Below, piece after piece: positions 47,621 to 55,537 of a stretch of DNA of 64,000 nt. Numbering within the stretch: position 1 is the first letter of the stretch; every line of letters begins with the position of its first letter. A program made the translations under genes and the position numbers. The notes beneath the pieces are model-generated. The model did no database searches. It was not told the origin of the DNA and worked only from the letters and a program-made list of their open reading frames with translations. Source of the DNA: Pseudorhodobacter antarcticus (GTDB taxonomy: Bacteria > Pseudomonadota > Alphaproteobacteria > Rhodobacterales > Rhodobacteraceae); NCBI GenBank assembly GCA_945860375.1, contig CAMAQR010000006.1, forward strand, positions 1 to 64,000, written 5' to 3'.

Positions 47621-47676
47621 TGGTGGGGGTTTCACACCCCCACGCCCCCGTGGGATATTTCCGCCAAGATGAAAAA
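47621..47676 (-). repeat. Structured intergenic repeat, copy C, 3' of the YihY-type gene
   Basis: On the minus strand it reads TTTTTCATCTTGGCGGAAAT, then ATCCCACGGGGGC, ending in the stem TGGGGGT-GTGAA-ACCCCCA (47642-47624). It begins 14 nt after the yihY-type stop in the same orientation, as copies A and B do for pyrF and dinB. It is shorter than those copies because the inner hairpin is missing. Confidence 0.62.
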
Positions 47677-47689
47677 TTCGAGATAAAGT

Positions 47690-48526
47690 TTAAGGACGTT
47701 TGCGGCGGCTGAGTTCGGCATCAACGGCAGCACCCAGAAGCACGGCATAGGCGCTGACATAGAGCCACATCAGCAGGGCAGCGACTGCTCCGATGGACCC
47801 ATAGACGCGGTTGTAGGACGGGAAGTTCGCCAGATACAGCATGAAGCCGCGCGTGGCCACAAACCACAGGATCAGCGCCACCAGCAGGCCCCAAGACAGC
47901 AATGGCGGACGGTGATTTGGATAATTGGGACCAAGGCGGTAGGCCAGACCAACGGCCATTGCGCCAGCCATCAGGCCCCAGAGCAGGTTCGACTTGGCCA
48001 GCGCCCCTGAATATTGCGCGGCAAACGGCATATAGGCGAAGATCAGCGGCAGGACGACGGCCAGCACCAGCGCCGCCAACACCAGCCCCACAATGATGAT
48101 GGTCAGCACGATCGCCCGCAACTGGTGCCAATGTCCCGAGCGGTTGGGCAGGTGGTGGATGGCGTTCAGGCCCCGGATCAACGCCGCCACCCCGGCGCGC
48201 GCCGACCACAGCGCGAACAGAGTGGAGAGCAACGTGGCCCAACCAAGGCTGCTGGTGTTGACGGCCAGCAAAGCCTCGACCTGCGTGTTGATCAAAGTAT
48301 AGGCGTCGGGCGGCAGGAAGCCGGCGATCAGGGCAACCTCTTGGCGGATGACATTCGGGTCAAACAGAAACCCCCAGATCGCGATGACGGCGGCGGCGGC
48401 AGGGAAGATTGCGAGGAAGGCGTAGAACGCAACCCCGGCGGCGATCAGATCGAGTTCCGCCTGTTCGGTGCGTCGGTAAAACCTCCACATGGCGGCCAGA
48501 ACCGCCGGGGGCAGGTGGCGGCGCAT
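47690..48526 (-). CDS. YihY/BrkB family inner-membrane protein
   Basis: A 278-residue polytopic membrane protein with about six hydrophobic spans. Family blocks are DLIAAGVAFYAFLAIFPAAAAVIAI (split by the first helix), STLFALWSARAGVAALIRGLNAIH, and LSWGLLVALILWFVATRGFMLY, plus the C-terminal VYGSIGAVAALLMWLYVSAYAVLLGAAVDAEL region. The molecular role is unknown; the old ribonuclease BN assignment is incorrect for this family. It lies 18 nt downstream of the marR gene and may be co-transcribed with it. Confidence 0.9.
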   Translation of the reverse strand: MRRHLPPAVLAAMWRFYRRTEQAELDLIAAGVAFYAFLAIFPAAAAVIAIWGFLFDPNVIRQEVALIAGFLPPDAYTLINTQVEALLAVNTSSLGWATLLSTLFALWSARAGVAALIRGLNAIHHLPNRSGHWHQLRAIVLTIIIVGLVLAALVLAVVLPLIFAYMPFAAQYSGALAKSNLLWGLMAGAMAVGLAYRLGPNYPNHRPPLLSWGLLVALILWFVATRGFMLYLANFPSYNRVYGSIGAVAALLMWLYVSAYAVLLGAAVDAELSRRKRP

Positions 48527-48544
48527 TAGATGCGATCCATAAGG

Positions 48545-48991
48545 TCAACCATCGTCATTCTCCAGCCTGACCCGCAATTCGCGCAACACGGGCAAAACGG
48601 CGCGTACTTTTTCCGCGCCCAGCGCTGTGACCACCTCGGCAATCAGCGGCGACACCGAGGCCACGGCGGCATCACGCGCGGCACGGCCTGAAGGCGAGAT
48701 TGCGACAAACTTCTGCCGCGCATCGTCCCAGTCGGGCCTGATATGAACGTGCCCGGCCCATTCCAGTTTCGTCAGCGTGTTGGTCATTGCGCCACGTGTG
48801 ACATGAAAAGCACGGGCAAGTTGCGCTGGGGTGCGTTCCTCATTCAGACGGGCAAGATGGTTCAGCACCGAGAAATGCGACAGCTCCATGCCCTTGGGCA
48901 ACGCTTTGGATATGCGGTTGCGGGCCAGTTGATCGGCCATGAACAGCTCGCCGAACAGGGTGACGGCGATGTCTTCGGTGCGCTCGTTCAT
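48545..48991 (-). CDS. MarR-family transcriptional regulator
   Basis: A 148-residue dimeric winged-helix regulator. The DNA-binding domain spans about 35-105: LSHFSVLNHLARL, the recognition-helix region TPAQLARAFHVTRGAMTNTLTKLE, and wing HVHIRPDWDDARQKFVAIS. Flanking helices form the dimer interface. The effector is unknown. Its ATG overlaps the stop of the upstream nitrilase-family gene as ATGA, so it may regulate this comF-grx-amidase cluster. Confidence 0.9.
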   Translation of the reverse strand: MNERTEDIAVTLFGELFMADQLARNRISKALPKGMELSHFSVLNHLARLNEERTPAQLARAFHVTRGAMTNTLTKLEWAGHVHIRPDWDDARQKFVAISPSGRAARDAAVASVSPLIAEVVTALGAEKVRAVLPVLRELRVRLENDDG

Positions 48992-49818
48992 GGGCGGGTG
49001 AACTCCCGGTCATGGGTGAGTGACGGGATGCGGGCGCGGGCGGCGGCGACTTGGGCCAGGTCAAGGTCGACCAAGGTGACGCCGGGTGCGGTGCCTGCGT
49101 CGGCGAGAATTTCCCCCCAAGGGGCGATGGCCAGCGAATGACCGTGGGTGCGGCGGCCTTTGCCGTGGGTTTCAGGGTGAAATCCGGTCTGCGCGGGGGC
49201 AAGAATGAAGCAGCCGGTTTCAATGGCCCGGGCGCGCACCAAGACCTCCCAATGGGCGGCCCCGGTGATGTGGTTGAAGGCGGCGGGCACAGTGATGATC
49301 TGCGCGCCGGCTTGGGCAAGTGCACGGTAGAGGTGAGGGAAGCGGATATCGTAGCAGACGGTCATGCCGATTTTTGCGAAAGGGGTTTCAGCGAGGATGG
49401 CCTGCGTGCCGGGTCGATAGCCCGCTGATTCGCGGTAGACCTCGGTTTCCGACACGTTCACGTCGAACATGTGGATTTTGTCATAGCGGGCGGCGATGTC
49501 TCCGGTGGGAGAGATGAGCAGGCTTCGGTTGGCAAAGCGGCCATCGGCGTCGGTGGTCAGCAGGCCCAGAGACCCGATCAGCAGCCAGATGCCCGCGCTT
49601 GCCGCCTGAGCGCGCAGGGCGGCCAGCGTCGGATCGGTCGCCTCGGGGTGCATCACCGCGCGCTGATGGTCGCGGCTGGAGGACAGCAGGTTGGTGCATT
49701 CGGGCGTCAGCACAAAGCCTGCACCACCCGTGACCGCAGCCGCAATATGCGTCTGCGTTTGGGCCAGATTGGCGGCAGGATTGTCGCCAACGGTCAGTTG
49801 CACCAGCCCTGCGCGCAT
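48988..49818 (-). CDS. Carbon-nitrogen hydrolase (nitrilase superfamily, Nit2/omega-amidase-like)
   Basis: A 276-residue amidase with the nitrilase catalytic triad: Glu40 in LTPECTN, Lys114 in YDKIHMFD and Cys155 in VCYDIRFP. The spacing and the DKIHMFDV/VNVSETEVYRESAGY blocks fit Nit2-like enzymes that hydrolyse alpha-ketoglutaramate or deaminated glutathione. Proximity to a glutaredoxin gene 3 nt upstream agrees with a glutathione-repair role, but the substrate is an inference. Confidence 0.9.
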   Translation of the reverse strand: MRAGLVQLTVGDNPAANLAQTQTHIAAAVTGGAGFVLTPECTNLLSSSRDHQRAVMHPEATDPTLAALRAQAASAGIWLLIGSLGLLTTDADGRFANRSLLISPTGDIAARYDKIHMFDVNVSETEVYRESAGYRPGTQAILAETPFAKIGMTVCYDIRFPHLYRALAQAGAQIITVPAAFNHITGAAHWEVLVRARAIETGCFILAPAQTGFHPETHGKGRRTHGHSLAIAPWGEILADAGTAPGVTLVDLDLAQVAAARARIPSLTHDREFTRP

Positions 49819-49821
49819 CGG

Positions 49822-50073
49822 TCAGGCCAACATCGGGTCAAGTTTGCCCGCATGATCCAGAGCGTGGATGTCATCGCAGCCGCCGACATGGGTGCCGCCG
49901 ATGAAGATCTGTGGCACAGATGTGCGCCCCGAGCGCTTGGTCATGTCGGCGCGCTTGGCGGGCTGAGCGCCAACATCAATCTCGGTATAGGCGACGCCCT
50001 TTATTGCCAGCAACCGCTTGGCGGCGGTGCAATAGGGGCAGGTTTGAGTGGTGTAGATTTCAACGGGTTTCAT
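49822..50073 (-). CDS. grxC: Glutaredoxin 3
   Basis: An 83-residue dithiol glutaredoxin with the active site TCPYC (Cys12, Cys15), the cis-proline block TSVPQIFIGG and the glutathione-binding GGCDD. It reduces disulfides and mixed glutathione disulfides in the cytoplasm. ATG 50073 gives the exact family N-terminus MKPVEIYTTQ. It is placed 36 nt after comF and 3 nt before the nitrilase-family gene in one transcription unit. Confidence 0.95.
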   Translation of the reverse strand: MKPVEIYTTQTCPYCTAAKRLLAIKGVAYTEIDVGAQPAKRADMTKRSGRTSVPQIFIGGTHVGGCDDIHALDHAGKLDPMLA

Positions 50074-50109
50074 GCGGTCATCCTTACAGCCTGTGGTCAC
50101 TATAAGGAT

Positions 50110-50832
50110 TTAGGCATCCTTCGCAACGCGGGCCAGGGCCAGAACGGAAACCCCCTTTGCGCCTGCTGCAAGACAGGCCTCCGCGGCAGCGGCGAAGGTG
50201 GCCCCGGATGTCATCACATCGTCGATCAGCAGGATATGGCGACCATCCAGCCGCGCCGCGCGTTTGGGGTGAACCGTCAGCGCATCGGACATGTTGGCAA
50301 AGCGCCCGTTGCGATCGCGACCCTCTTGGCTGGGGGTGTGGCGGCGGCGGATCAGCAGGTCAGGGCAGTGATCCAGCCGCGCCAGCTTTGCCAGATTGCC
50401 AGACAGCAGCGCTGACTGGTTGTAGCGGCGTTTGAGCAGCCGGAGCCAGTGCAGCGGGATCGGGGCCACCAGCATGCCCGGTTGCAGGATTGGGGCTGCG
50501 GCACGCAGCATCCACGCGGCGGCAGGACGGGCCAGATCAAGCCGGTCGCCGTGTTTCAAGGCCAGCACCATATGGCGGGCATTGTCGCGGTAGAGCAGCG
50601 CGGCGCGGCCCTGCGACCACGGGCGCGCGATGGTCAGGCAATCATCGCAGGTTTCCGGCTTTCCCGTTTCTTCGCCCGGCAACGGCGTGCCACAGTGATT
50701 GCAGATCAGCCCGGTGATGAAGGGGGTCGCCCGCCAGCACGCCCCACAAAGCCCAAAATCCGTGGTCACCAAAGCGTCGCAAGACAGGCATTGCGGCGGG
50801 TAGATCAGATGCAGAGCGGCTTGCAATCCCAT
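50110..50832 (-). CDS. ComF family protein (zinc-finger phosphoribosyltransferase-like)
   Basis: A 240-residue protein with an N-terminal double zinc finger (CLSC, CGAC, CNHC, CDDC between residues 15 and 66) and a phosphoribosyltransferase-like domain carrying ILLIDDVMTSGATF near 199-212. The block APIPLHWLRLLKRRYNQSALL is the ComF hallmark. In naturally competent bacteria ComF helps DNA uptake or primosome function; here the role is unproved. It is divergent from the methyltransferase-like gene, with only 24 nt between the start codons. Confidence 0.92.
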   Translation of the reverse strand: MGLQAALHLIYPPQCLSCDALVTTDFGLCGACWRATPFITGLICNHCGTPLPGEETGKPETCDDCLTIARPWSQGRAALLYRDNARHMVLALKHGDRLDLARPAAAWMLRAAAPILQPGMLVAPIPLHWLRLLKRRYNQSALLSGNLAKLARLDHCPDLLIRRRHTPSQEGRDRNGRFANMSDALTVHPKRAARLDGRHILLIDDVMTSGATFAAAAEACLAAGAKGVSVLALARVAKDA

Positions 50833-50856
50833 CGCTTCCTCTTATGTTTCCGCGCT

Positions 50857-51663
50857 ATGCAACCGCCCCAGATCACCGACCGCCTCGCCCTGACCCGGCA
50901 TCGCACCCGCGCGACCGCCTTTTTCCTGCAAGAGGAGGTGGTGGCCGAGGTTCAGGATAGGCTCCTTGAGGTTAACAGAACCTTTACGGCGCCGATGGTG
51001 GTGACTCCTTTCCCGCGATTGTGGCCGGATTGGCCTGCGATTGCCGATGAGGAGACGCTGGACTTGCCGGTTGCTGCGCATGATCTGGTTGTTCATGCGC
51101 TGTGTCTGCATTGGGCGAACGATCCGGTCGGGCAGTTGGTGCAATGCCGCCGCGCGTTGCGACCCGACGGGTTGTTCATGGGGCTGATGTTTGGCGGACA
51201 GACCCTGCACGAATTGCGCGCCTGTTTGGCGCAGGCCGAAGCCGAAGTGACGGGCGGCCTGTCGCCACGCGTGTTGCCGATGGGAGAGATTCGCGATCTG
51301 GGCGGGCTGTTGCAGCGGGCAGGATTTGCTTTGCCGGTGGCGGACAGTTTTACCAAGCCGGTGGTTTACCGCGACGCTTTTCACCTGATGCAAGACCTGC
51401 GCGCGATGGGCGAGGGCAATGCTTTGGCGGCGCGGCTGCGCAAACCGACAGGCCGGGCGGTGATGGCGCGGGCTGCAACGGTCTATGCAGATACCTATGC
51501 CTTGCCCGATGGCCGAATTCCGGCGACGTTTGAAATCATTTGCCTGACCGGCTGGGCTGCCGATGCCAGCCAACAAAAACCACTGCGCCCTGGATCAGCG
51601 GCGGCGCGGTTGGCAGATGCGCTGAATGCGTCCGAGCAGCCGTTGCCGGACAAGACCGGTTGA
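50857..51663 (+). CDS. Methyltransferase-fold protein lacking SAM motif I (BioC/NDUFAF5-like)
   Basis: A 268-residue protein. The second half of a class I methyltransferase is recognisable: DLVVHALCLHWANDPVGQLVQC, RALRPDGLFMGLMFGGQTLHELR (read in two parts), GEIRDLGGLLQRAGF. This resembles the BioC/NDUFAF5 group. However, where motif I (LDLGCGTG-like) should stand, the sequence reads VNRTFTAPMVVTPFPRLWPD with no glycine loop. SAM binding is therefore doubtful; it may be a pseudo-enzyme or a NDUFAF5-type complex I assembly factor. It precedes hemH by 48 nt. Confidence 0.75.
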   Translation: MQPPQITDRLALTRHRTRATAFFLQEEVVAEVQDRLLEVNRTFTAPMVVTPFPRLWPDWPAIADEETLDLPVAAHDLVVHALCLHWANDPVGQLVQCRRALRPDGLFMGLMFGGQTLHELRACLAQAEAEVTGGLSPRVLPMGEIRDLGGLLQRAGFALPVADSFTKPVVYRDAFHLMQDLRAMGEGNALAARLRKPTGRAVMARAATVYADTYALPDGRIPATFEIICLTGWAADASQQKPLRPGSAAARLADALNASEQPLPDKTG

Positions 51664-51711
51664 CCCCGCTGCGTTGCGCACTATTTCTGGGGTAAGAAAA
51701 AGGACAAACCA

Positions 51712-52770
51712 ATGACAGATGTAGCGCCCGGCACAGGCCGCCTTGCCCATGCCCCGGCCACCCATCCGGTGGTGAAACGCTCCAAGATCGGCGTGCTGCT
51801 GGCCAATCTTGGTACGCCAGACGGCTATGACTATTGGTCGATGCGGCGCTATCTGAACGAATTTTTGTCAGACAAGCGCGTGGTCGATATTGCGGACTGG
51901 AAATGGCAGCCACTGCTGCAACTGATCATTCTGACCAAGCGGCCGTTCACCAGCGGCGCGAATTACAAGCTGATCTGGAATCACGAGAAGAACGAAAGCC
52001 CGCTGCTGACGATCACCAAGGATCAGACGGCGGCGATTGCGGCAGCGATTGCGCAGCGGCACGGCGACGAAGTGATGGTCGACTTTGCGATGCGCTATGG
52101 CAATCCTTCAACCGCGTCCAAGGTGCGGGCGATGGTGGCGGCGGGATGCGAGAAGATTTTGTTCTTTCCCTTGTACCCCCATTATGCCGGGGCCACTTCG
52201 GCCACGGCCAATGACGCCTTCTTTGCCGCACTGACGAAGGAAAAGCGCCAGCCCGCTGCTCGGACAGTGCCAGAGTATTTCGCCCATCCGGCCTATATCG
52301 ACGCTTTGGCGCAATCTGTTGAGCGCGCCTATGCCGCGTTGGACCACCGCCCCGATGTTCTGGTTGCCAGCTATCACGGCATGCCGCAGCGCTATTTGAT
52401 GGAGGGCGACCCCTATCATTGCCAATGCGCCAAAACCTCACGTCTGTTGCGGGAGCGGTTGGGCTGGGAAAAGGGCGCGATTGACACGACCTTCCAGTCG
52501 GTTTTTGGCCGCGAGGTTTGGCTGAAGCCCTATACGGTGGAACATGTGGCCGAATTGGCGAAGGCCGGTAAAAAGCGCATTGCGGTGATGGCCCCGGCGT
52601 TCTCGGCGGATTGCATCGAGACGCTGGAAGAAATCAACGGCGAAATCCGCGAGGCTTTTGAGCACGCGGGCGGCGAAGAGTTCACCTATATTCCATGTCT
52701 GAACGATGACGCAGCGCATATTGCGGCGCTGGTGCAGGTGATCGAGGAAAACTTGGCTGGCTGGATCTGA
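51712..52770 (+). CDS. hemH: Ferrochelatase
   Basis: Inserts ferrous iron into protoporphyrin IX, the final step of protoheme synthesis. The 352-residue protein has KIGVLLANLGTPDGYDYW at the start, the catalytic-His region FPLYPHYAGATSAT, SYHGMPQRY, and the C-terminal MAPAFSADCIETLEEI block. Heme made here is needed by petB/petC and MsrQ encoded in the same window. No 2Fe-2S cluster cysteine tail is obvious. The gene is convergent with the small-protein gene at 52815. Confidence 0.97.
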   Translation: MTDVAPGTGRLAHAPATHPVVKRSKIGVLLANLGTPDGYDYWSMRRYLNEFLSDKRVVDIADWKWQPLLQLIILTKRPFTSGANYKLIWNHEKNESPLLTITKDQTAAIAAAIAQRHGDEVMVDFAMRYGNPSTASKVRAMVAAGCEKILFFPLYPHYAGATSATANDAFFAALTKEKRQPAARTVPEYFAHPAYIDALAQSVERAYAALDHRPDVLVASYHGMPQRYLMEGDPYHCQCAKTSRLLRERLGWEKGAIDTTFQSVFGREVWLKPYTVEHVAELAKAGKKRIAVMAPAFSADCIETLEEINGEIREAFEHAGGEEFTYIPCLNDDAAHIAALVQVIEENLAGWI

Positions 52771-52814
52771 TAGGCTCGGCGGGGGGCAAGGCCCTCGCCG
52801 GAAACTGGCCACAA

Positions 52815-53021
52815 TCAACCGTCGATAAGCGTTGTTCCGTTGGAATTTGCAGCGATCGCAACCACGATCAAGAGCAGCAGCAACGGCACGATGACGCCAC
52901 CGGCCGACGACGACGTGGCAGCTGCGACGACTTCTTCTTCCATGATCGCCTCGGCAACGCCGCCGGCGAAGGCGGTGGTTGCGGCGAGTGAGAGCGCGGC
53001 GGCGAGGGCAATTTTCTTCAT
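52815..53021 (-). CDS. Small exported/membrane protein, copy 1 of a tandem pair
   Basis: A 68-residue protein with a signal peptide (MKKIALAAALSLAATTAFAG), a short acidic mature segment (EAIMEEEVVAA), a Ser/Gly hinge, and a hydrophobic stretch VIVPLLLLLIVVAIAA near 47-62, then a short polar tail. It is highly similar to its neighbour at 53252-53443 over its whole length. I know no function. The second of two adjacent ATGs (53021) is chosen because GGAG lies 6 nt upstream. Confidence 0.75.
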   Translation of the reverse strand: MKKIALAAALSLAATTAFAGGVAEAIMEEEVVAAATSSSAGGVIVPLLLLLIVVAIAANSNGTTLIDG

Positions 53022-53195
53022 CATCTTCTCCAATCGGGTTACTGTGCGGTCAGTTTGAAAAAAGGCGTGGCAGAATGCAAGTTTTTGGGTTGTTTGTGCC
53101 CGCCAGAAGCGGATCGCAACGGCGGAAAATCATGCAGCACGGGTTGAGTGGTGCCAAGCTTGTCGAAAATGCAGCGCTAAAACTGCCGATAGCGC

Positions 53196-53228
53196 AAAAT
53201 AAAAGGACGGCAGATTGCTCTGCCGTCC
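53196..53228 (-). terminator. Terminator of the 53252 small gene
   Basis: On the minus strand a perfect 10-bp stem GGACGGCAGA-GCAA-TCTGCCGTCC (53228-53205) is followed by TTTTATTTT. It separates the two tandem small genes, which are therefore transcribed independently. Confidence 0.88.
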
Positions 53229-53251
53229 CTTCAAGCCGAAGCTTAGATTAG

Positions 53252-53443
53252 TTAGCCGTTTGAGCCCGACGAAGCTGCAGCAACAACAACCAGCAGCAAC
53301 AGCAGTGGGACAATGATGCCACCAGCCGACGAAGAGGTCGACGCAGCAACAACTGCCTCTTCCATCACCGGCTCAGAAACACCACCAGCGAAAGCGGTGG
53401 AAGCAGCAACCGACAAAGCGGCAGCAAGAGCGATCTTTTTCAT
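53252..53443 (-). CDS. Small exported/membrane protein, copy 2 of a tandem pair
   Basis: A 63-residue paralogue of the protein at 52815-53021, sharing the signal peptide MKKIALAAALS, the GGVSEPVMEEAVVAA segment, the TSSSAGG hinge and the IIVPLLLLLVVVAAAS hydrophobic stretch; it lacks the last five residues of the other copy. GGAGATAAAAC precedes the ATG. It has its own terminator. If cleaved, the mature product is only about 44 residues with one membrane span. Function unknown. Confidence 0.78.
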   Translation of the reverse strand: MKKIALAAALSVAASTAFAGGVSEPVMEEAVVAASTSSSAGGIIVPLLLLLVVVAAASSGSNG

Positions 53444-53591
53444 GTTTTATCTCCAGTTTTCTGCATGACGCCTGTATTCGCAGAGGCGACGACACGCACC
53501 CAAGACTATTCCTCGTATAGCTTCCTAGACCGCCTCGCCGGGAGTTTGCAATGATTGCCGCGCCCTTTGAACAGCCCGCGCCGCTATGTCG

Positions 53592-54191
53592 TCAAATTAG
53601 CAACACCTGTGTGCCCACTTTCGTCAGGGCAAACAGTTCTTGAATGTGTTCATTGTACAGACCGACGCAGCCATTCGACGAACGGCGGCCAATCTTGCGC
53701 GTGTCATGGGTGCCGTGGATGCGGTAATAGGTCCAGCTGAGATACAGCGCATGGGTTCCCAGCGGGTTTTCGGGCGAGCCGCCCTCGACCACTTCGGGCC
53801 ACTCTGGATTGCGTTCGCGCATCGATGGTGTGGGACGCCATTGCGGAGCCACAACCTTTTGCACCACCTCGGTTTTGCCCTTGCGCGTCAGATCATCGGA
53901 GAGCGGCACAGAGGTTGGATAGAGCTTGTACACCGACTGATCCTCGGACCAGAAATGCAACGCGCGCGAGGTGATATCGACCAAAATCGCACCGTTGCGG
54001 GTGTTGTCGAAATACTGCCGCCAATCCAGCATGCGAAAGCTGGAAATGTTGTTGCGCACGCCGCCCCGCGCCGGAACATCGGCCTCGGTTGTTCCCATCT
54101 GAGCCATCGCAGGCAGCGCGGCGGCGGACACCAGACCCGCCGCACCAGCCACAAACAAGCGCCGATTAAGCCGCAATTTGTCGAGTGTCAT
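53592..54191 (-). CDS. L,D-transpeptidase (YkuD family) with twin-arginine signal
   Basis: A 199-residue periplasmic enzyme that forms 3-3 peptidoglycan cross-links or attaches proteins to peptidoglycan. It has an N-terminal signal with NRRLFVAG (9-16, Tat-like) and cleavage near LPAMAQ, then a YkuD domain (about 68-199) with the catalytic motif HGTHDTRKIGRRSSNGCVGL (His159, Cys175). AAGGAGATC lies just before the ATG at 54191. A second, distinct L,D-transpeptidase gene lies at 54975. Confidence 0.93.
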   Translation of the reverse strand: MTLDKLRLNRRLFVAGAAGLVSAAALPAMAQMGTTEADVPARGGVRNNISSFRMLDWRQYFDNTRNGAILVDITSRALHFWSEDQSVYKLYPTSVPLSDDLTRKGKTEVVQKVVAPQWRPTPSMRERNPEWPEVVEGGSPENPLGTHALYLSWTYYRIHGTHDTRKIGRRSSNGCVGLYNEHIQELFALTKVGTQVLLI

Positions 54192-54419
54192 AATGTGATC
54201 TCCTTCACCGTGGCGTCGACTTGGGGCGGTTGTCCGCTGTTTTCCCTGACACCTGCTTTGAGGGGCTTTTACAGACAACCGCGCCGGGCCGCAAATCAAA
54301 GCCGCGTCAATAGGCGGTCCAGCGCAAAGTTGCACAGTGGGGTTTGAATCCCGGCGCGTCATTGGATACAGACGGGCGATCATGGGGCCGATTGCGGGTC
54401 TTGGTTGGGGTACAAACAG

Positions 54420-54935
54420 ATGAACAGACGGACAGCGCTTGTTGTTGGTGGGGCTGCGATGCTTCTGGCCTCTTGCGGGGTAAGCTCGGCACCACAGTTG
54501 GGGTCGGATGGCCAGCCTTTGCCGCAGGTTTACAGAATCAACGGCGCCAACCAGGCGCAGATTCCGTTTCGGCTGTTGGATTCGGTGAACACGTTGCGTC
54601 GGGCAAAGGGCCAGCAGCCTTTGGCGTTCAACGCCGCGCTCAACGCCGCCGCGCTGACCCACTGCCGGGATATGTCGGTGCAAAACCGTCCGTGGCACTT
54701 TGGGTCTGACGGGTCATCACCCCTGCTGCGCATCCAGCGTGTGGGCTACAGGGGGCGGCTTCTGGGAGAGTTGATTTCGGAAACCTATCAGACCGAACTG
54801 GAAACCCTATCGGCCTGGATGGCGCAACCCGATACCCGCGCTGTCGTGCTTGACCCCGCCGCGCGCGAGATCGGCTTTGCTTGGTATCAGGAAGACAACG
54901 GCAAGATCTGGTGGACATTGATGACGGGCGGCTGA
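54420..54935 (+). CDS. CAP (SCP/PR1)-domain lipoprotein
   Basis: A 171-residue lipoprotein: signal peptide with NRR (2-4) and lipobox LLASC (Cys19). The CAP domain follows with FRLLDSVNTLRRAKGQQPLAF, AALTHCRDMSVQNRPWHFGSD and the C-terminal REIGFAWYQEDNGKIWWTLMTGG region. CAP proteins act outside the cytoplasm in diverse roles and no enzymatic activity can be assigned. It sits between and opposite to two L,D-transpeptidase genes, which suggests a cell-wall-related role. Confidence 0.88.
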   Translation: MNRRTALVVGGAAMLLASCGVSSAPQLGSDGQPLPQVYRINGANQAQIPFRLLDSVNTLRRAKGQQPLAFNAALNAAALTHCRDMSVQNRPWHFGSDGSSPLLRIQRVGYRGRLLGELISETYQTELETLSAWMAQPDTRAVVLDPAAREIGFAWYQEDNGKIWWTLMTGG

Positions 54936-54974
54936 AGCCATTCGGGGGCCGGCTCGACCCATTGTTTACAGCGC

Positions 54975-55466
54975 TTAGGGCAGAATGAAAATCGGCGTGC
55001 CCGGTTTGACCATCGCATAGACCTGTTCAATCTGCTTGTCAGTCACGGCAATGCAGCCCGCCGTCCAATCCCGCTTGGTGGCTTTGTACGGCGGCCCGCC
55101 GTGGATGAAGATGTCTCCACCGGGAGGCTTGCCCATCGCCGCTGCGGTCGCGCGGTCTTCGGTGTTGGGATAGCTGATTCCCAAGGACAAATGGAAAGTC
55201 GACTGCGGGTTGCGGTGGCTGATGAAATAAGCGCCCTCTGGCGTTTTGCCATCGCCCTCATACTGCTTGTGACCAACCGGAACGCCGCCCAAGCCCACCT
55301 TGTAGGTTTCGAGCACTTTGTCGTTGTGCAGCAGATACATTTTGCGATCCGCTTTGTGCACTTGGATAGAAGTCACCGAGGGACCATTGTAGGTCCGGAA
55401 TTTCGACGAACAGGCCGTCAAAGCCAGCCCGGCCAAAACCAAGAATATCACCCGCAAAAAAGTCAT
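54975..55466 (-). CDS. L,D-transpeptidase family lipoprotein
   Basis: A 163-residue YkuD-type enzyme with a lipoprotein signal (lipobox LTAC, Cys19). The domain covers about 30-163: TSIQVHKADRKMYLLHND, YKVGLGGVPVGHKQYEGDGK, TPEGAYFIS, and the catalytic IHGGPP...WTAGCIAV (His122, Cys138). The shorter form with KTPEGAYFI resembles DpaA/YafK-like enzymes, so it might cleave and not form linkages; the sequence alone does not settle this. Confidence 0.92.
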   Translation of the reverse strand: MTFLRVIFLVLAGLALTACSSKFRTYNGPSVTSIQVHKADRKMYLLHNDKVLETYKVGLGGVPVGHKQYEGDGKTPEGAYFISHRNPQSTFHLSLGISYPNTEDRATAAAMGKPPGGDIFIHGGPPYKATKRDWTAGCIAVTDKQIEQVYAMVKPGTPIFILP

Positions 55467-55537
55467 CGCCTGCCCCGTTTCTTTTCAGAACGACTTAGCG
55501 AAAAACCAGCGGCCTGCCTAGCCTTCGCATGCGCAGA

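Noticed and set aside
42600..47635. Long minus-strand frames opposite tamA and tamB
   Set aside because: Their products have shadow-frame composition (His, Gln, Arg and Pro runs), and the plus-strand genes are convincing.
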